Source of the DNA: Ashinkailepas kermadecensis
Taxonomy: Eukaryota; Arthropoda; Thecostraca; Neolepadidae
Assembly (NCBI GenBank): GCA_034440615.1
Contig: JAOTOM010005048.1
Span: 470,001-534,000 of the forward strand
Length of the DNA: 64,000 nucleotides
Reading direction: 5' to 3'
This document shows, piece after piece, positions 45,061-56,103 of the stretch (positions are counted from its first letter, which is position 1; the number at the start of each line of letters is the position of its first letter). The notes below the pieces were generated by a model that saw only the letters and a list, made by a program, of their open reading frames with translations, did not search any database and had not been told where the DNA came from. The translations under genes were made by a program, and so were the position numbers.

Positions 45061-46489
45061 ACCAGGTTAGACGAAAATGCTTCCGATGGGTGGCAGGACA
45101 TTCTTAAGTTGGAAAACGAGGCCCCCAAGACGGAAGAGGATGCCCCTGCAATATAAAATTAAGACCTGATAGGTGATATTTCTCCGAACGCAATAGGGGC
45201 CCCAAGACGGGTAAGAAGGTCTCCGCAGGAATGAGAGAAGGCCACCGAGACCAGCCAGATGAGGCCAATATTTTGGAAGAGGAGAAACCTGGAAGAGAAG
45301 ATCTAGGACTAGGACGCAAAAGCACCCTGCTGAGAGGGTAATGAGGCTCCAAACACAGATAAGGAGGCCCCTAATTTGAAAAAGGAGTCGCCTGGGAGAG
45401 GGTAGGTGTCCCCAGAAATCAAGAGAGTGTCAAAAATGGCACGGAGGCAACCCGGAATGCAAAGGAGGCCCCAATACCGGAAAGGAGGCCCCAGAATATG
45501 AGAGGAGGCCCTAAGACGGAAAAGGAAGCCATTGGATATGAGATGAGGTTTCGGAGACGCAAAAGCTGGCCCCAAACGGTTGAGGTTCCACCGAGATAGA
45601 AAAGGATGATCCAGAGACGTGGCAGGAGGCACCTAATTCGGAAGAGAACGACACAAGAATGGAAATGAGACCCCATGATGAACGAGGAGGCCCCTAAAAT
45701 AGGAGAAAAGGCCATTGGATAAGAGAGATGGCTCCCAGGCGGAAAAGAAGGCTCGAAGACGGCTAAGAAGGTCCACGGGAAATAACAAGGCCACTAAGAT
45801 AGGAAAGGTTGCCAGTAATTTGGCAGGGCGCCTGGGACAGAAGAGGAGTCCACGAGGAGATAAGAGACCAACCCTAAGATGGGTAAAGATCGAATCCAGA
45901 GCGCACAGCAGGAGGCCCCCAAGACGTGAGAGGAGGCCCCTAATTTGATTTTTTTAAAAAAAAGAAAAAAAAAAGAAGGCCTCTAGAAGAGACATGAGGC
46001 ACCTGCCGGACTCGAGAGGAGTCCCTCAAGAAGGAGTAGGTCTCCAGGACCAAATGAGGCCCCGAAGACCGGAAAGAGTTCCCAGGAAATGCGAGGAGGC
46101 CCTTAAGATGGGAGTGGTAGCAGGTATGGAAGGAGGTGAGGTTTCCAAAATTGAAGATCCCTCAAGACGGGTAAGGTTTTCCAGGATAAAGGAGGAGGCA
46201 CACGAGGCGTGGCAGGAGGCCCCTAATTTGGCAGAGAATGCCCCTCGAAGGTGAGAGGAAGCCCCATGCCACGTTAAAGGGGCCCCAGAATGCAAGAGAA
46301 GGCCCACCAAGACGGGAGAGGAGGACCATTGAATATGGAGGAGGGTAGGACACACAAGGAGACATCGAAAACCGGTAAAAAGGCTCTAGGAAATGAGACG
46401 AGACCCTTAAGACGCGACAGGAGGCCTATAATTTGCAAGAAGAAACCCGTAAGAAATAGTAAGAGTCGTGTCTGGGTATTTTAAAATCA

Positions 46490-47300
46490 CGATATGGCCC
46501 CAAAAGATCCGGCCGGGGCCCCCGCAAATTACGCTGAGCCTGGGGTACCAAAAATTAACGCCCGGACCACGAAAATCATGCCAGGGGCACGACAGGTCGT
46601 ACCGTGCCCCAACAGTCTCATTGGGACCAAAACAAATGAAGCCGGAGCAACGAAAAACAATCCGGACATGGATAATCACTCTGGGGGCCCAACAATGACG
46701 CCAAAAGCCTCCAAAACGCATTGGACCCCCCAAAAGTGTCGAGGCCGCTACAGCTCGCGCTAGGGATCCAAGAAAATGACGTCGGGGCCCAAAAGATCAC
46801 ATTGGACAAAAAAAAGTCGCGTCGCAGCCCTTGAAAATCACACTGGAGGCCCAGAAGGTCGCGCCGGGGCCCCAAAAGTTGCAGCTGCCCTAAAAATCAA
46901 TCTTAACCGGAATGTCACTCTGGGACAAAAAAAAAACTCCTTCAGTGGCCGCAGTGCTATATCAAAGGGGCAAATGCCCCCTCCATCCTGAGAGGGATAA
47001 GCCCCCAAGAATCGTGTCGGGGCCTCAAAAATCGCGCTGGGGCCACCAAAATTCGCGTCGGTCCACCAGAATTCGCGTATGGGTCTCCAAATAAATACAG
47101 CGAGCCCCGGGAAACTCGCTCAGAGGCCCGAAAAATTGCGACAGGAACCGCCAAAATCGCGTTGGGGCCACAGCTAAATACAACGCGTCGCACAAACTCG
47201 AACCGGGCCCCCCAAATATCGCGCTCGGGACCCACAATTCCCATCGGTAGTCCCGTTGAGGCTCTAAAAAATTGCCGTCTAGGGCCACACGTAAGCACAG
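46490..47300 (+). repeat. degenerate GGGGCCCC / AAAATCGCG repeat
   Basis: Units of roughly 28-35 bp with the pattern GGGGCCCCAAAA followed by a TCGCG- or CACGCC-type word, highly diverged. It continues into the left arm of the inverted repeat. Confidence 0.7.
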
Positions 47301-48040
47301 TGTGACCACAAACACCGGATCGGTATCCGAAAAAAATCAAGCTGGAGCCCTCCAAAATAAGGATGGATTCCAACAACTAAATGCCCAGGTAAAAAAAAAT
47401 GCTCTGGAGCACCGAACATATTATCAGATGCCTTCACAAATTGCGTACGGCACCGAAAAACAAACCGGATCTCGAACAATCGAGGTGGGATACAAAAACA
47501 TGGCGCGAAGGACTCGAGAAATCAGGCCGGGATTCGGAATTTTAAAAAATTCGTATTGAGCCCAGAAAACTGGGGTTGGGTCTCCGGAACCACGCGACTG
47601 GGCGCGATAAGCCGCTCTGGGACCTAGAAACATCGTACCGAAGCCCCAAAATTGTACTTGGGCCCCACAAGTGTGCGTCAGAAGCCCAAAATAAACACAT
47701 CGGAACCCTAAGAGCACAGCGGGGGCCGAAAATACAACTGGCCCTCCAAAGCGCACAGTCTCACAAAAACGACAGGGCCTAACACATGCGTTGCAGCCGT
47801 AAATATATATACCGGGAGGTATAAAAAATACACCGGAAGCTCTCAAGGCACACAGGGGTCATGATAACGCACAATAGCCTGAAAAGGTGGCTGGGGCCGC
47901 AAAAGGCAACATGGTTCCAAAACAAACAAAAAGACCGGGCGCTAAATAAACACATCGGGATCTTCGAAAACGCCCCGACACGTCAAAAAAATCCTCGGTG
48001 CACAGAAATGCAACAAACCCTAAAGCGAGCAGGGGGTTCG
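47300..48040 (+). repeat. left arm of a 0.75-kb inverted repeat
   Basis: Pairs with 48556-49313. Matching words, left arm versus reverse complement of the right arm: ACCGGATCGGTATCC; ATCAAGCTG(G/A)AGCCCTCC; AGATGCCTTCA; ATCGAGGTGGGATACAAAAA; CATCGGGATCTTCGAAAACG; CCTAAA(G/A)CGAGCAGGG. Confidence 0.88.
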
Positions 48041-48555
48041 AAAATGCTTTAGGCCCCTAACAAAAATGGATTGGCGCCATAATGCACAATCATAGACCAA
48101 GAAAGACGCAACGGGTCCAAAAAAGAACGCTGAGGCTTGGCCTCGGTTCGGTATCCAATCTGGGAGGATAGCAGCAAGGATATGAAGTGCATCAAAGCTC
48201 AGCGGAAACCGCATTTCATAACTACCAGAAAATGTAAAAAGTAGGAAACTAATGATCGAATTTAATCAATCGACTTTTCCCAGCGAACGCCCTATTCGAA
48301 TCATTCCATCACGCCAAATATGGCGCAAGTCTATCAGGTGGCAGCAATTAGCAAAACGCAGAAGGCCTAGCAGAAACCATAGCATCGCACGAAGTGTGGC
48401 GAATGCACCGAATACGAAAAATGGGTGTGCACGTGCACTGACGTTGCCGTCGTGGCGACCGGGTGCTATGAACTGGAATGCCTGAAATTGTGAAGTTTTG
48501 TATTTTAAAGTGGTGGGTAATACATTTTACTTTGAAGTTATGGGCGTAATACATC
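48041..48555. other. loop of the inverted repeat
   Basis: About 515 bp of single-copy-looking sequence between the arms. No gene seen. Confidence 0.6.
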
Positions 48556-49313
48556 TTCGAAACCCTGCTCGTTTTAGGGCTTTGTTGTGTTTTTTTGTGC
48601 ACCGAGTATTTTGTTACGTGTCGGGGCGTTTTCGAAGATCCCGATGTGTTTCTTTAGCTCCCGGTCGTTTTGTACGTTTTGGAACCATGTTGCCTTTTGT
48701 GGCTCCAGCCTCTTTTCCAGGCCCTTGTGCGTTCTCATGGTTCCTGTGCGCCTTGCGAGCTTGCAGTGTATTTTTCTTAGAGCTCCCGGTATGTTTATTT
48801 AGGGCTGCAACGCATGTTTTAAGGCCCTATCGCTTTTTGGGAGACTGTGCGCTTTGGAGGGTTAGTTGTATTTTCTGGCACCGTCGTACTCTTAGGGTCC
48901 CGCTGTGTATATTTGGGGCTTCTGACGCACATTTGTGGGGCCCCAGTATGATTTTGGGGCTTCGGTGCGATTTTTTCTGGGTCCCAGCGCGACTTATCGC
49001 GCCCAGGCGCGTGGTTCCGGAGACCCAACGCCAGCTTTCTGGGCTCAACGCGTTTTTGTGGATCTTTTCTGTTTTTTTTTTAAGTCGGAATCCCGGCCTG
49101 ATTTTTCGAACCTCTGGCGTCATGTTTTTGTATCCCACCTCGATTTTTCGAGATCCGGTATGCTTTTCGGTGTCATACGCAATTTTTGAAGGCATCTGGA
49201 AAAAAATGTTCGGTGCAACAGAGCCATTTTCCTGACCCGGACATTTGTCTGTTGGAATCTCTCCTTTTTTGGAGGGCTTCAGCTTGATTTTTTGGATACC
49301 GATCCGGTTTTGT
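48556..49313 (-). repeat. right arm of a 0.75-kb inverted repeat
   Basis: Reverse-complement partner of 47300-48040, by eye at roughly 80% identity with small indels. The two arms have diverged, so this is not a recent or assembly-made mirror copy. Confidence 0.88.
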
Positions 49314-49454
49314 GGTATAGGTGTAATTTCAGCAGTGTGAGGTAACTTATCAAGGGATACCAAAAGAAAACCGAAGAACTGAGTGGTGGAGTTAGGGTTG
49401 AAATCCGACCAATCAGAAACCATAGTGGCAGATTAGGCCCCTCCACAGGACAAT

Positions 49455-49602
49455 TTAGTTGATGACTAATTATATTATTTCGAAATGTACCCTTTGACAA
49501 AATAGCGGTCGAAATCCAAGGACTTTTTAATGGGCGTAGGTGCCCCCCCCCTGCAAATCCGTTTGCCCCCTCCTGCTTGACGCAAATTTAGGTACTCCAC
49601 TG
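49455..49602 (-). mobile_element. small dispersed element, copy 2
   Basis: Homologue of 43160-43346 (AAATAGCGGTCGAAATCC, CAAATCCGTTTGCCCCC, TTAGGTACTCCACTGG). This copy lies inside the hAT-like element. Confidence 0.6.
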
Positions 49603-50124
49603 GTCCCTCTATAATTTTCCGAAACATACGCCTATGGGGAAACGCCAACATTGAGGGGACAAATTACCCCTCATAAGCATACAATACAACATCCATGCCC
49701 CATATAAAATGGGATGAATGATGTTTTAAATGCATTTTCTTGCAACAAACTTCTTTTCTGTTATTACAGCCTGCATGATTAGAGCTTCCCAGCTTCCATA
49801 CCTTCTCAACCTTTTACAAAACGGTACAGCACAGCGAAAACGATGGGCGTGACGGCGTGGAATTTGAAGGCTTGGATTATGTATGTACTGACATTGTTGC
49901 ATTGTTGCATTGTCATTTATGCATTGGTGTTCAATGCTTGTTCTTGCCGTGAATTTATTCGCTGAGGATATATTTTAGCTCGTGTAACAGTTGCCTTGCA
50001 GCCAGCACCAAATGTTATAAAAATAAATACATTCCTAATATGGCGCTCAGAAAACCAATGCAATCCACTTCTCGTTGTCACCTTTGCGAAATTGTCGTCC
50101 TTGGACTGAGAAATGGTCGTTCAA

Positions 50125-50240
50125 GCTTTGCTTATGACATCAAGCTGGTGGGAATAAATAACAGTAGTGCTGAATCTAGCTATATTCAGTTAGACTTGGA
50201 TGACTTAAAAGTGGGTTTATCAATGGCAGATATCTGTAAG
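50125..50240 (+). pseudogene. CR1 reverse transcriptase scrap
   Basis: Encodes DIKLVGINNSS, then IQLDLDDLK, then LSMADI. This is the same segment as at 20385-20490 in the truncated CR1 (DIKLVGVASSS, IQLDLEDLK, SMADV). About 115 bp, without neighbouring RT blocks. Confidence 0.75.
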
Positions 50241-50600
50241 ATATGCTTAGCACCAGCCCCGCCAGCTCGCTGCAATCTAGAGTCCAGCGGGAAGATTCGA
50301 GAAAGCATTGAGACGATGGTTTGTTTTGGCACTTATATATGTATCCAAATATTACTTATTTATACCCTGGTATGGCCCAGTTTTCAGCTAAAATGATTAG
50401 TGCTATTGCGTTTTGAGTAAATGATGCACCATGCCAAGAACAAAAAAAACGAATATGAAATCATGTTCCCCATCCTCGAACCATAGTATAAGAGCCTAAA
50501 AACAATATGAAACCCTAACACAATGGAGGCCCCCTTTCGGGGAACAGGAGGCCCCCTTTCGACCTTGCCCCCCTGGAAGGATTTCGTGGCGACGCCACTG

Positions 50601-50608
50601 CGTGTGAG
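50601..50608. repeat. 8-bp target-site duplication, right
   Basis: CGTGTGAG immediately after the transposon end GGCGACGCCACTG. Confidence 0.85.
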
Positions 50609-51370
50609 GGACACTTTTGAGGTACATCGGGGATATGTTTTGCACACAAATGTTCCCATTGATTCATGCAAATAAGGGAATGTGCGGAAATGTGGGGCAG
50701 CAGCAAGTTACGTACCTACCCATTAGGTAGGTACTAGGTACTTAGGTACTAGAAGTGGCAAATACTAGAACCAAAAGCCCAACGAGGAAGTCTGTTAGTG
50801 ACCAGTGGGCTCTTACTGGGCTTTGATGTGATGCTTAGTCAGCTCTGTAAATTCCATGCATTCGCTAGTGTTTCCAGGACGGACATATCAGTCGAGCCAA
50901 CAACAAAAAAAACAGCCTGCTTTGGAGAAAACTTGTTCTTTAATCTCAAATTATGCAAAACCTAGTTGCATTTTACAAAAGTGTTGCTCTGAGCTCATGC
51001 TTAGGTACCTAGTTAGGCACTTTCCAAATCCAAGGAATTCGAAAATTTGTGAGATTTATTTTTTACTTGGCCGTTCCAAACCACTCAAAACCAACTTTTT
51101 GAGTCTGCACAATGCATGCAATTTGGGTAAATATATAGAAGCCCCTAAGGCACTTTGGTTAAAAATGCGTTTCCAGTGTCTTGACGTAATTTGAAAGAAT
51201 TTTAAATTCATATATCTGGGAAATGAAAACCTTTGACATAAGCACTTCAAGTTGTACTTATATCTCAATAAGCAGTCATTTCATGAAGAAAAGAAGGTAT
51301 TATTGTGCATTAAGGTGGTAACAAGACAAGGTTTTACACACATTTGCCTCCATAAAGCAAACAAATAGAT
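50609..51370. other. intron 12 DNA, nothing recognised
   Basis: AT-rich with short TAGGTACC-type words at 50710-50755. No gene. Confidence 0.4.
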
Positions 51371-52075
51371 GAGGTTTGGTTAGGTTAGGTTAGTTTAGGT
51401 TTTTTTTAGTTGAAAAATTTCTGTAAAAAAATGTCTTCTCTTTTAATTTGCAAATTATTTGTCTTCCAAAGCAGCTGATGTTAGGTTAGGTTAGGATGGG
51501 ATGGGCTATGTTTTTTCTTCTTTTTTTCAGAAGTTTTCAGTTTTCAGAGTTTTCAGAAGTTATAGTTTTTCAGAAAATAAATTGCTTTAAGTTTTCAGAA
51601 AATAAATTGCTTTAATTTTGCGATTTTTTTCTCTCAAAGGTCTAGGTTAGGTTACGTTATGTAGCTTTTTTCATTTAAAAAAAAAATATTTTTATGCTAT
51701 GTTACCTAACCCAAAGCCCCCTTTTTTATGTTATTTTGCTCACCACCTGAAAAGCAAGCATTCGCACAGAAAATGAGTGGTCCCGTCATCTTAGTCACAT
51801 TCATAAACATTGCATTGGAACGCTAAATTCCAAGAATTCATAAAACATCTTAAAGCACAAATCTACTAAAAAGAACATAAAATAAATCAAATAACATTTC
51901 AAACAACCAGATGATTTTTTGTGACAATGCAGATGTCTCACTTCAACAAAATATGGGAAGTACACAGAAAAAGTGTTTAGTGTGGGGCAGCATATATTGA
52001 AGAATTGTGTAATATTACAATAAAAACATAACCTAACCGAACCTAACCTAACATAACATAATCTACTGATGTTAG
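51371..52075. repeat. scattered TTAGG / AACCT telomere-like runs
   Basis: TTAGGTTAGGTTAG near 51380 and 51482, CTAGGTTAGGTTACG near 51642, and the opposite strand form AACCGAACCTAACCTAAC near 52034. TTAGG is the ancestral arthropod telomere unit. The runs are short and imperfect, with AT-rich DNA between them. Confidence 0.6.
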
Positions 52076-52481
52076 ATCACATAAACCTACTTATATTGGA
52101 TCAACTAATCCTACTGATGTTGGATCACCTAATATCACTACATCACTGGAGTATCATCAATGTATCATCTGCAGTATCAATGCTAGCTGAGACATGATTT
52201 CAAAGAAAGAAAATCTTGCTTAAATATATTATTTACCAAAGAAATGGCACCTAAAGAAGTTGCTGGGTAAGCTTCAACAAGTCCAGTCCATGCATTCTTG
52301 TTTCTGATTTGCTCTCACGGACTTCTATATCAGTAAAGAACAAAAAGTTTTTGTTTGGTAAGAAGAAACTGATTGAGTTTTGCTTAAATATCCCTTTTTG
52401 GTGCGCCATGCTTGTGTAGAATGGACAAAAGTAGTCATGCCTATATTCGGAAAGAATGTTGACAGTCCATACAATATATTT

Positions 52482-52645
<164 letters not shown>

Positions 52646-52844
52646 TGAAGAAGTAGTCATGTAAAGACCAATTTCATGTAAAATACTTTCCTTAATGTTT
52701 GCTTCAGTTTACCAAAGTACATGCACAACTTAACATGACTATATTAATTATTGTCTTTTTTAAACAATTGTGATCAGAAACTTTTTATCTTAGCTAACAT
52801 TATTCCTGGATTTGCCCCTGGATCTGTGGAACCCACGTTCTGTC

Positions 52845-52847
<3 letters not shown>

Positions 52848-52919
<72 letters not shown>

Positions 52920-52922
52920 GTA

Positions 52923-52981
<59 letters not shown>
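52848..52981. repeat. TA microsatellite
   Basis: (TA)n, about 134 bp, with a few TATATG variants around 52913-52932. Confidence 0.97.
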
Positions 52982-52984
<3 letters not shown>

Positions 52985-53146
52985 CTGCTACCTATAACAG
53001 CCTCACCAATGTCGACCATCATCAAGAATACGAAACCTCACTGATCAATCCTTGAAACATAGTTTTTCTTATCTATCATATAAGGAAAAATTACACGTCA
53101 TCAAGAAAGGACCAGGTAGGCCAGCGCTGTTTTGGGAAGCTCAGGC

Positions 53147-53310
53147 AGGGGCGGATACAGGGGATCTGGAGGCATGTACTCCTCATGGAAGATGGTGCCC
53201 CTCCGGCCGGGAAAAGGCTCCGCTCACGGAAGGCTCAAGTGCATCCGTACCTCAAAATTTTCAGCCAGAAGCACCCCCTGAGAGAAACAACTGTGAATTA
53301 TCGGAACCAA
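53147..53310. repeat. copy of the repeat seen at 59.2-59.8 kb, opposite orientation
   Basis: CAGGGGCGGATACAGGGG, then GATGGTGCCCCTCCGGCCGG, GGCTCAAGTGCATCCGTACC, TCAAAATTTTCAGCCAGAAG. The reverse complement of 59650-59790 has the same order (GGGTGGATACAGGGG, GGCGCCCCTTCAGCTGGG, GCTCGAGTGCATCCC, GAATTTTCCAGCC). Confidence 0.65.
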
Positions 53311-54890
53311 AGAAATAAAATCGGGAAAATCCGATTTCATTTTGTTCTGGGGAGGTGGAGGGGGTGAGGGTACAGTCGCAATTTGTTTCTGCCTCACCTC
53401 ATTTGGGTTCCTCGGACCGCCCCTGGTACTACTGCTGGCAGCGTTTTTTTTTCGGGGGTGTATTTGTTTTGTCGAGTCCCTCGCACATTCAACTCATTTT
53501 GTTTAGCTTGTTCGCCAAGAGCAAATGTCTTAGCTTTTCCGCTGTAGATATCTTTCACGAATCCGTAGGAGTGGTGAAGGGACGTGTCATGCAGTACTTT
53601 TACACTTTATGGCCTATGACCTAAATGAATGGGCATTCTGATTGCCATTGTGCACATCATTATCTATATATTATCCTTTTTGTATTAGCTAGTATGACAT
53701 TCATCTTTGCATGTAATTAAATGACTTGTTTGTAATACTAAAGCAGTATTTCGTTTATATGTTAGCTTACCTTTACCTGTTACGTTGACTTCACCGTTTG
53801 GGCTTCACTTGCTGACGATAAATACACGTTTACATGCAATGCATCCGGAAGTAGTCGAGATAGCCTTCAACAATATCCTAAGCGCATGAACATCGAAGCA
53901 CAATGAGATTACAGATATTCCACAACTTTCCCCTGTCTGGTTCTTGAGTTCGCCCGTGGCTTATATTTTATATTTTGAGGATGTAATTAGGTATATTTCG
54001 CTTTCGTTATCCTGCGAGGTGATCAGATGATCAGATTGTAGGTTCTTGATGTAGCAGACAGGGGCGGATCCAGGAAGTTCAATCGGGTACTTGTCTGGAG
54101 GGGCGCCACTGATTTTTCAGGATTTTTTATGCGGGGAGGGAGAGGGTTTTGGTGTACTGAAGCGGTCTACAGATGCGCGTTTTCTACTCAGAGCGAAGCC
54201 ATCGGCTGAATAAAATTCGTTCAGCGTGAGGGGGGGGGGGGTGATCTAGATCATTCTAGAACCTTTCCAGTTGGAGGTGCACCGCATCTCCATGGATGGG
54301 AACATGCTTCCAGTTTCCCCCGGCGTCTGCAAATGGCACCAGAGTATCTGTATCCCGCACCGGAATCAGGCTAAAAACCCTAGACCCCTGGAGCATGGTG
54401 GTGATAAGTGGTGAAACTGCGACTGCAGGCAGGTGCGTTGACTATTATCACAACTTCTCGTCCCCACCCATACAGGCCGGTATGTGATGAAGTTATCGCC
54501 CCGCCCACCCATTACCACCGCCGCCAGACCCGAGTGGTGTCGATGGAGGGGTAATGGAGTGAAACGGGAGTTGGAGGTAATTGAGAGAGATGAGAGCGTT
54601 AGGTTTGGTTGGCGGATAAGAACTGGAGCGAGAGGTGTGGATAGAGGAAAGAAGTGTGATTGAAAGGTCATGGAGGGACACGGAAGTGTGAGGTATTGTG
54701 GGGATGGAGGGACACGGAAGTGCGAGCGTGGGAGATGAGCACGGTGCAGGAAAACAAGAGTGGGAGGTGGTGACAGCAGAAGAATATGGGAGTGTGATGC
54801 TATGACTCAGTCCCTTCCTTTCTCCCCCACCATACACACACACATTCAAGGTCTTCACGGTGGAAGGGACACTGGAATGAGGGATGTGCA
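53311..54890. other. intron 12 DNA, nothing recognised
   Basis: A hAT-like terminus word CAGGGGCGGATCCAGG lies at 54059, and a G run at 54231-54241. No gene. Confidence 0.4.
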
Positions 54891-54896
54891 ATTCCT

Positions 54897-55294
54897 GGCC
54901 ATTCCTCCCAGAGACGGGTGGTGTGTCGGCGGAAAGGAGCCAGGGTAACAGTTAAAGTACCTGGCTCTTCCCCCAGACGAAGGTGGTGTTGCCGGCAAAA
55001 TGGAGGCAGAAGCGGGAGGTGATGTCGCTGGCTCTTCCCGCAGAAGGAGGTGGTGTCGTCGGCGGAGGGGAGGCAGCAGCGGGAGGTGATGTCGCTGGCT
55101 CTTCCCGCAGAAGGAGGTGGTGTCGTCGGCGGAGGGGAGGCAGCAGCGGAAGGTGATGTCGCTGGCTCTTCTCCCAGAGGGATGTGGTGTCGTTGGCGGA
55201 GGGGAGGCAGCTGCGGGAGGTGATGTCGCTGGCTCTTCCCGCAGAAGGAGGTGGTGTTGTCGGCGGAGGGGAGGCAGGAGCGGGAGGTGATGTC
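54897..55294 (+). repeat. 67-bp minisatellite built from exon 13 acceptor and 5' end
   Basis: The word GGCTCTTCCCGCAG (or a variant) recurs at 54897 (as GGCCATTCCTCCCAG), 54963, 55030, 55097, 55164 and 55231: steps of 66, 67, 67, 67 and 67 bp. Each unit holds the 14-base intron end plus about 51 bases of exon 13 (AAGGAGGTGGTGT ... GGGAGGTGATGTCGCT). Only the last copy goes on into the rest of the exon. Divergence increases with distance upstream. Confidence 0.95.
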
Positions 55295-55457
55295 GCTGGC
55301 CGCCACGCTGGCCGAGCTTGACGACGGGACGGAGCCGGAGCAGCTGCGACAGACGCTGCGGCAGCTGCGCAGCGGTTTCGTGGGCAGCCAGCTGCCATCT
55401 GAGTGGTGCGCTGGTTCAGACACAGGCACAGACCCTGATGTTGGACTAGCTCACTGA
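55245..55457 (+). CDS. MSH4: MSH4 exon 13, last recognised exon with stop
   Basis: Phase 0: KEVVLSAEGRQEREVMSLAA, then TLAELDDGTEPEQLRQTLRQ, then LRSGFVGSQLPSEW and a short tail to a TGA at 55455-55457. It matches the MSH4 C-terminus [46 protein letters not shown]. The acceptor is CTTCCCGCAG. Five near-copies of the acceptor and exon start lie upstream at 67-bp spacing; since 67 is not a multiple of three, use of another copy would shift the frame. The tail after SQLP is unlike other MSH4 proteins as I know them, so the exon may instead end earlier and join a further exon near 55470. Confidence 0.85.
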   Translation, partial: KEVVLSAEGRQEREVMSLAATLAELDDGTEPEQLRQTLRQLRSGFVGSQLPSEWCAGSDTGTDPDVGLAH

Positions 55458-55469
55458 ACGCCATTCCAG

Positions 55470-55523
55470 CTGGAGGTGACGCCGAGCCGAGGCTCCTGCT
55501 ACGTGCTATCGATGGCACAGGAC
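55470..55523 (+). other. possible extra coding exon after exon 13
   Basis: Between a good acceptor (branch-like CACTGAAC, then CCATTCCAG) and a donor-like GAC|GTTAGT there are 18 open codons, LEVTPSRGSCYVLSMAQD. They have the same high GC as the MSH4 exons. This could be a real last exon of MSH4, an exon of another gene, or chance. I do not recognise the peptide. Confidence 0.3.
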
Positions 55524-56045
55524 GTTAGTCGTGCACCTGTGATCCCACCACCACCCTTCACCGTGATAGTTCGTTGGCAAGGCTGCTCTGACCATGATAC
55601 ACTGAAGATCGGAGTTTATTTTTTCGGTGATTCGACGAAGGAAAGACTATGTATCGGTTCTTAGGTCAAGTATGCTTGCTATGTGGACGCCAGGTGAGCT
55701 GCGCGGTGTTTTCGATACCACTAGTTTGGTATCAGTGCAAGCAACAAGATGGTTCTTGTCTCAGACTGTCTCAGTTGCATCATTGTTTAATGTTGACACT
55801 TGATTTTCATGTTGTTCTACTTGTGAATGTTCGCTGGATATGCTATCTGTGCACTGCCTTTCATGCCGTTTTTTTTTGTCTTGAAATATGTCGAATAGTA
55901 TTCAAGGTGGTGAATGTGTCAATGGCACCGATCCCGCTGTTCCCATCCTGTTCATCGGCTTCTTGCCTGTCATTTATTTTATTTCACCTAGGTTCATCAA
56001 TCTTGGAATTGTTGCTGCCTTCGCCGTTATGAGGCAGTTTTGTTG

Positions 56046-56051
56046 CGGAAA
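56046..56051 (+). terminator. candidate polyadenylation signal
   Basis: AATAAA in GCGGAAATAAACTC about 590 bases after the MSH4 stop. A second AATAAA follows at about 56097. Assignment to MSH4 is inferred from position only. Confidence 0.3.
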
Positions 56052-56103
56052 TAAACTCTCACAATACATGCTTCCGTTCCATTTCGACTATTTCTAAATA
56101 AAT

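Larger units (their letters stand above)
43532..50600. mobile_element. 7.07-kb hAT-like non-autonomous transposon full of satellite DNA
   Basis: The left end is CAAGGGCGTCGCCACC. The right end, read inward, is CAGTGGCGTCGCCACG. Thirteen of the first 15 bases agree. Both ends are followed inward by G-rich runs. Identical 8-bp flanks CGTGTGAG point to hAT-type integration. I see no transposase. The inside is a 1.3-2.7 kb GAGGCCCC array (43700-46450), a second GGGCCCC/AAAATCGCG array (46490-47300), an inverted repeat (47300-49313), a small element at 49455-49602 and a scrap of CR1 reverse transcriptase at 50125-50240. The alternative, a chance pairing of two partial ends, is made unlikely by the matching duplication. 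The element lies in MSH4 intron 12. Confidence 0.78.

Noticed and set aside
43745..45061. 438-residue minus-strand frame rich in LLFVLGASF
   Set aside because: Translation of the GAGGCCCC array; no conservation beyond the repeat.
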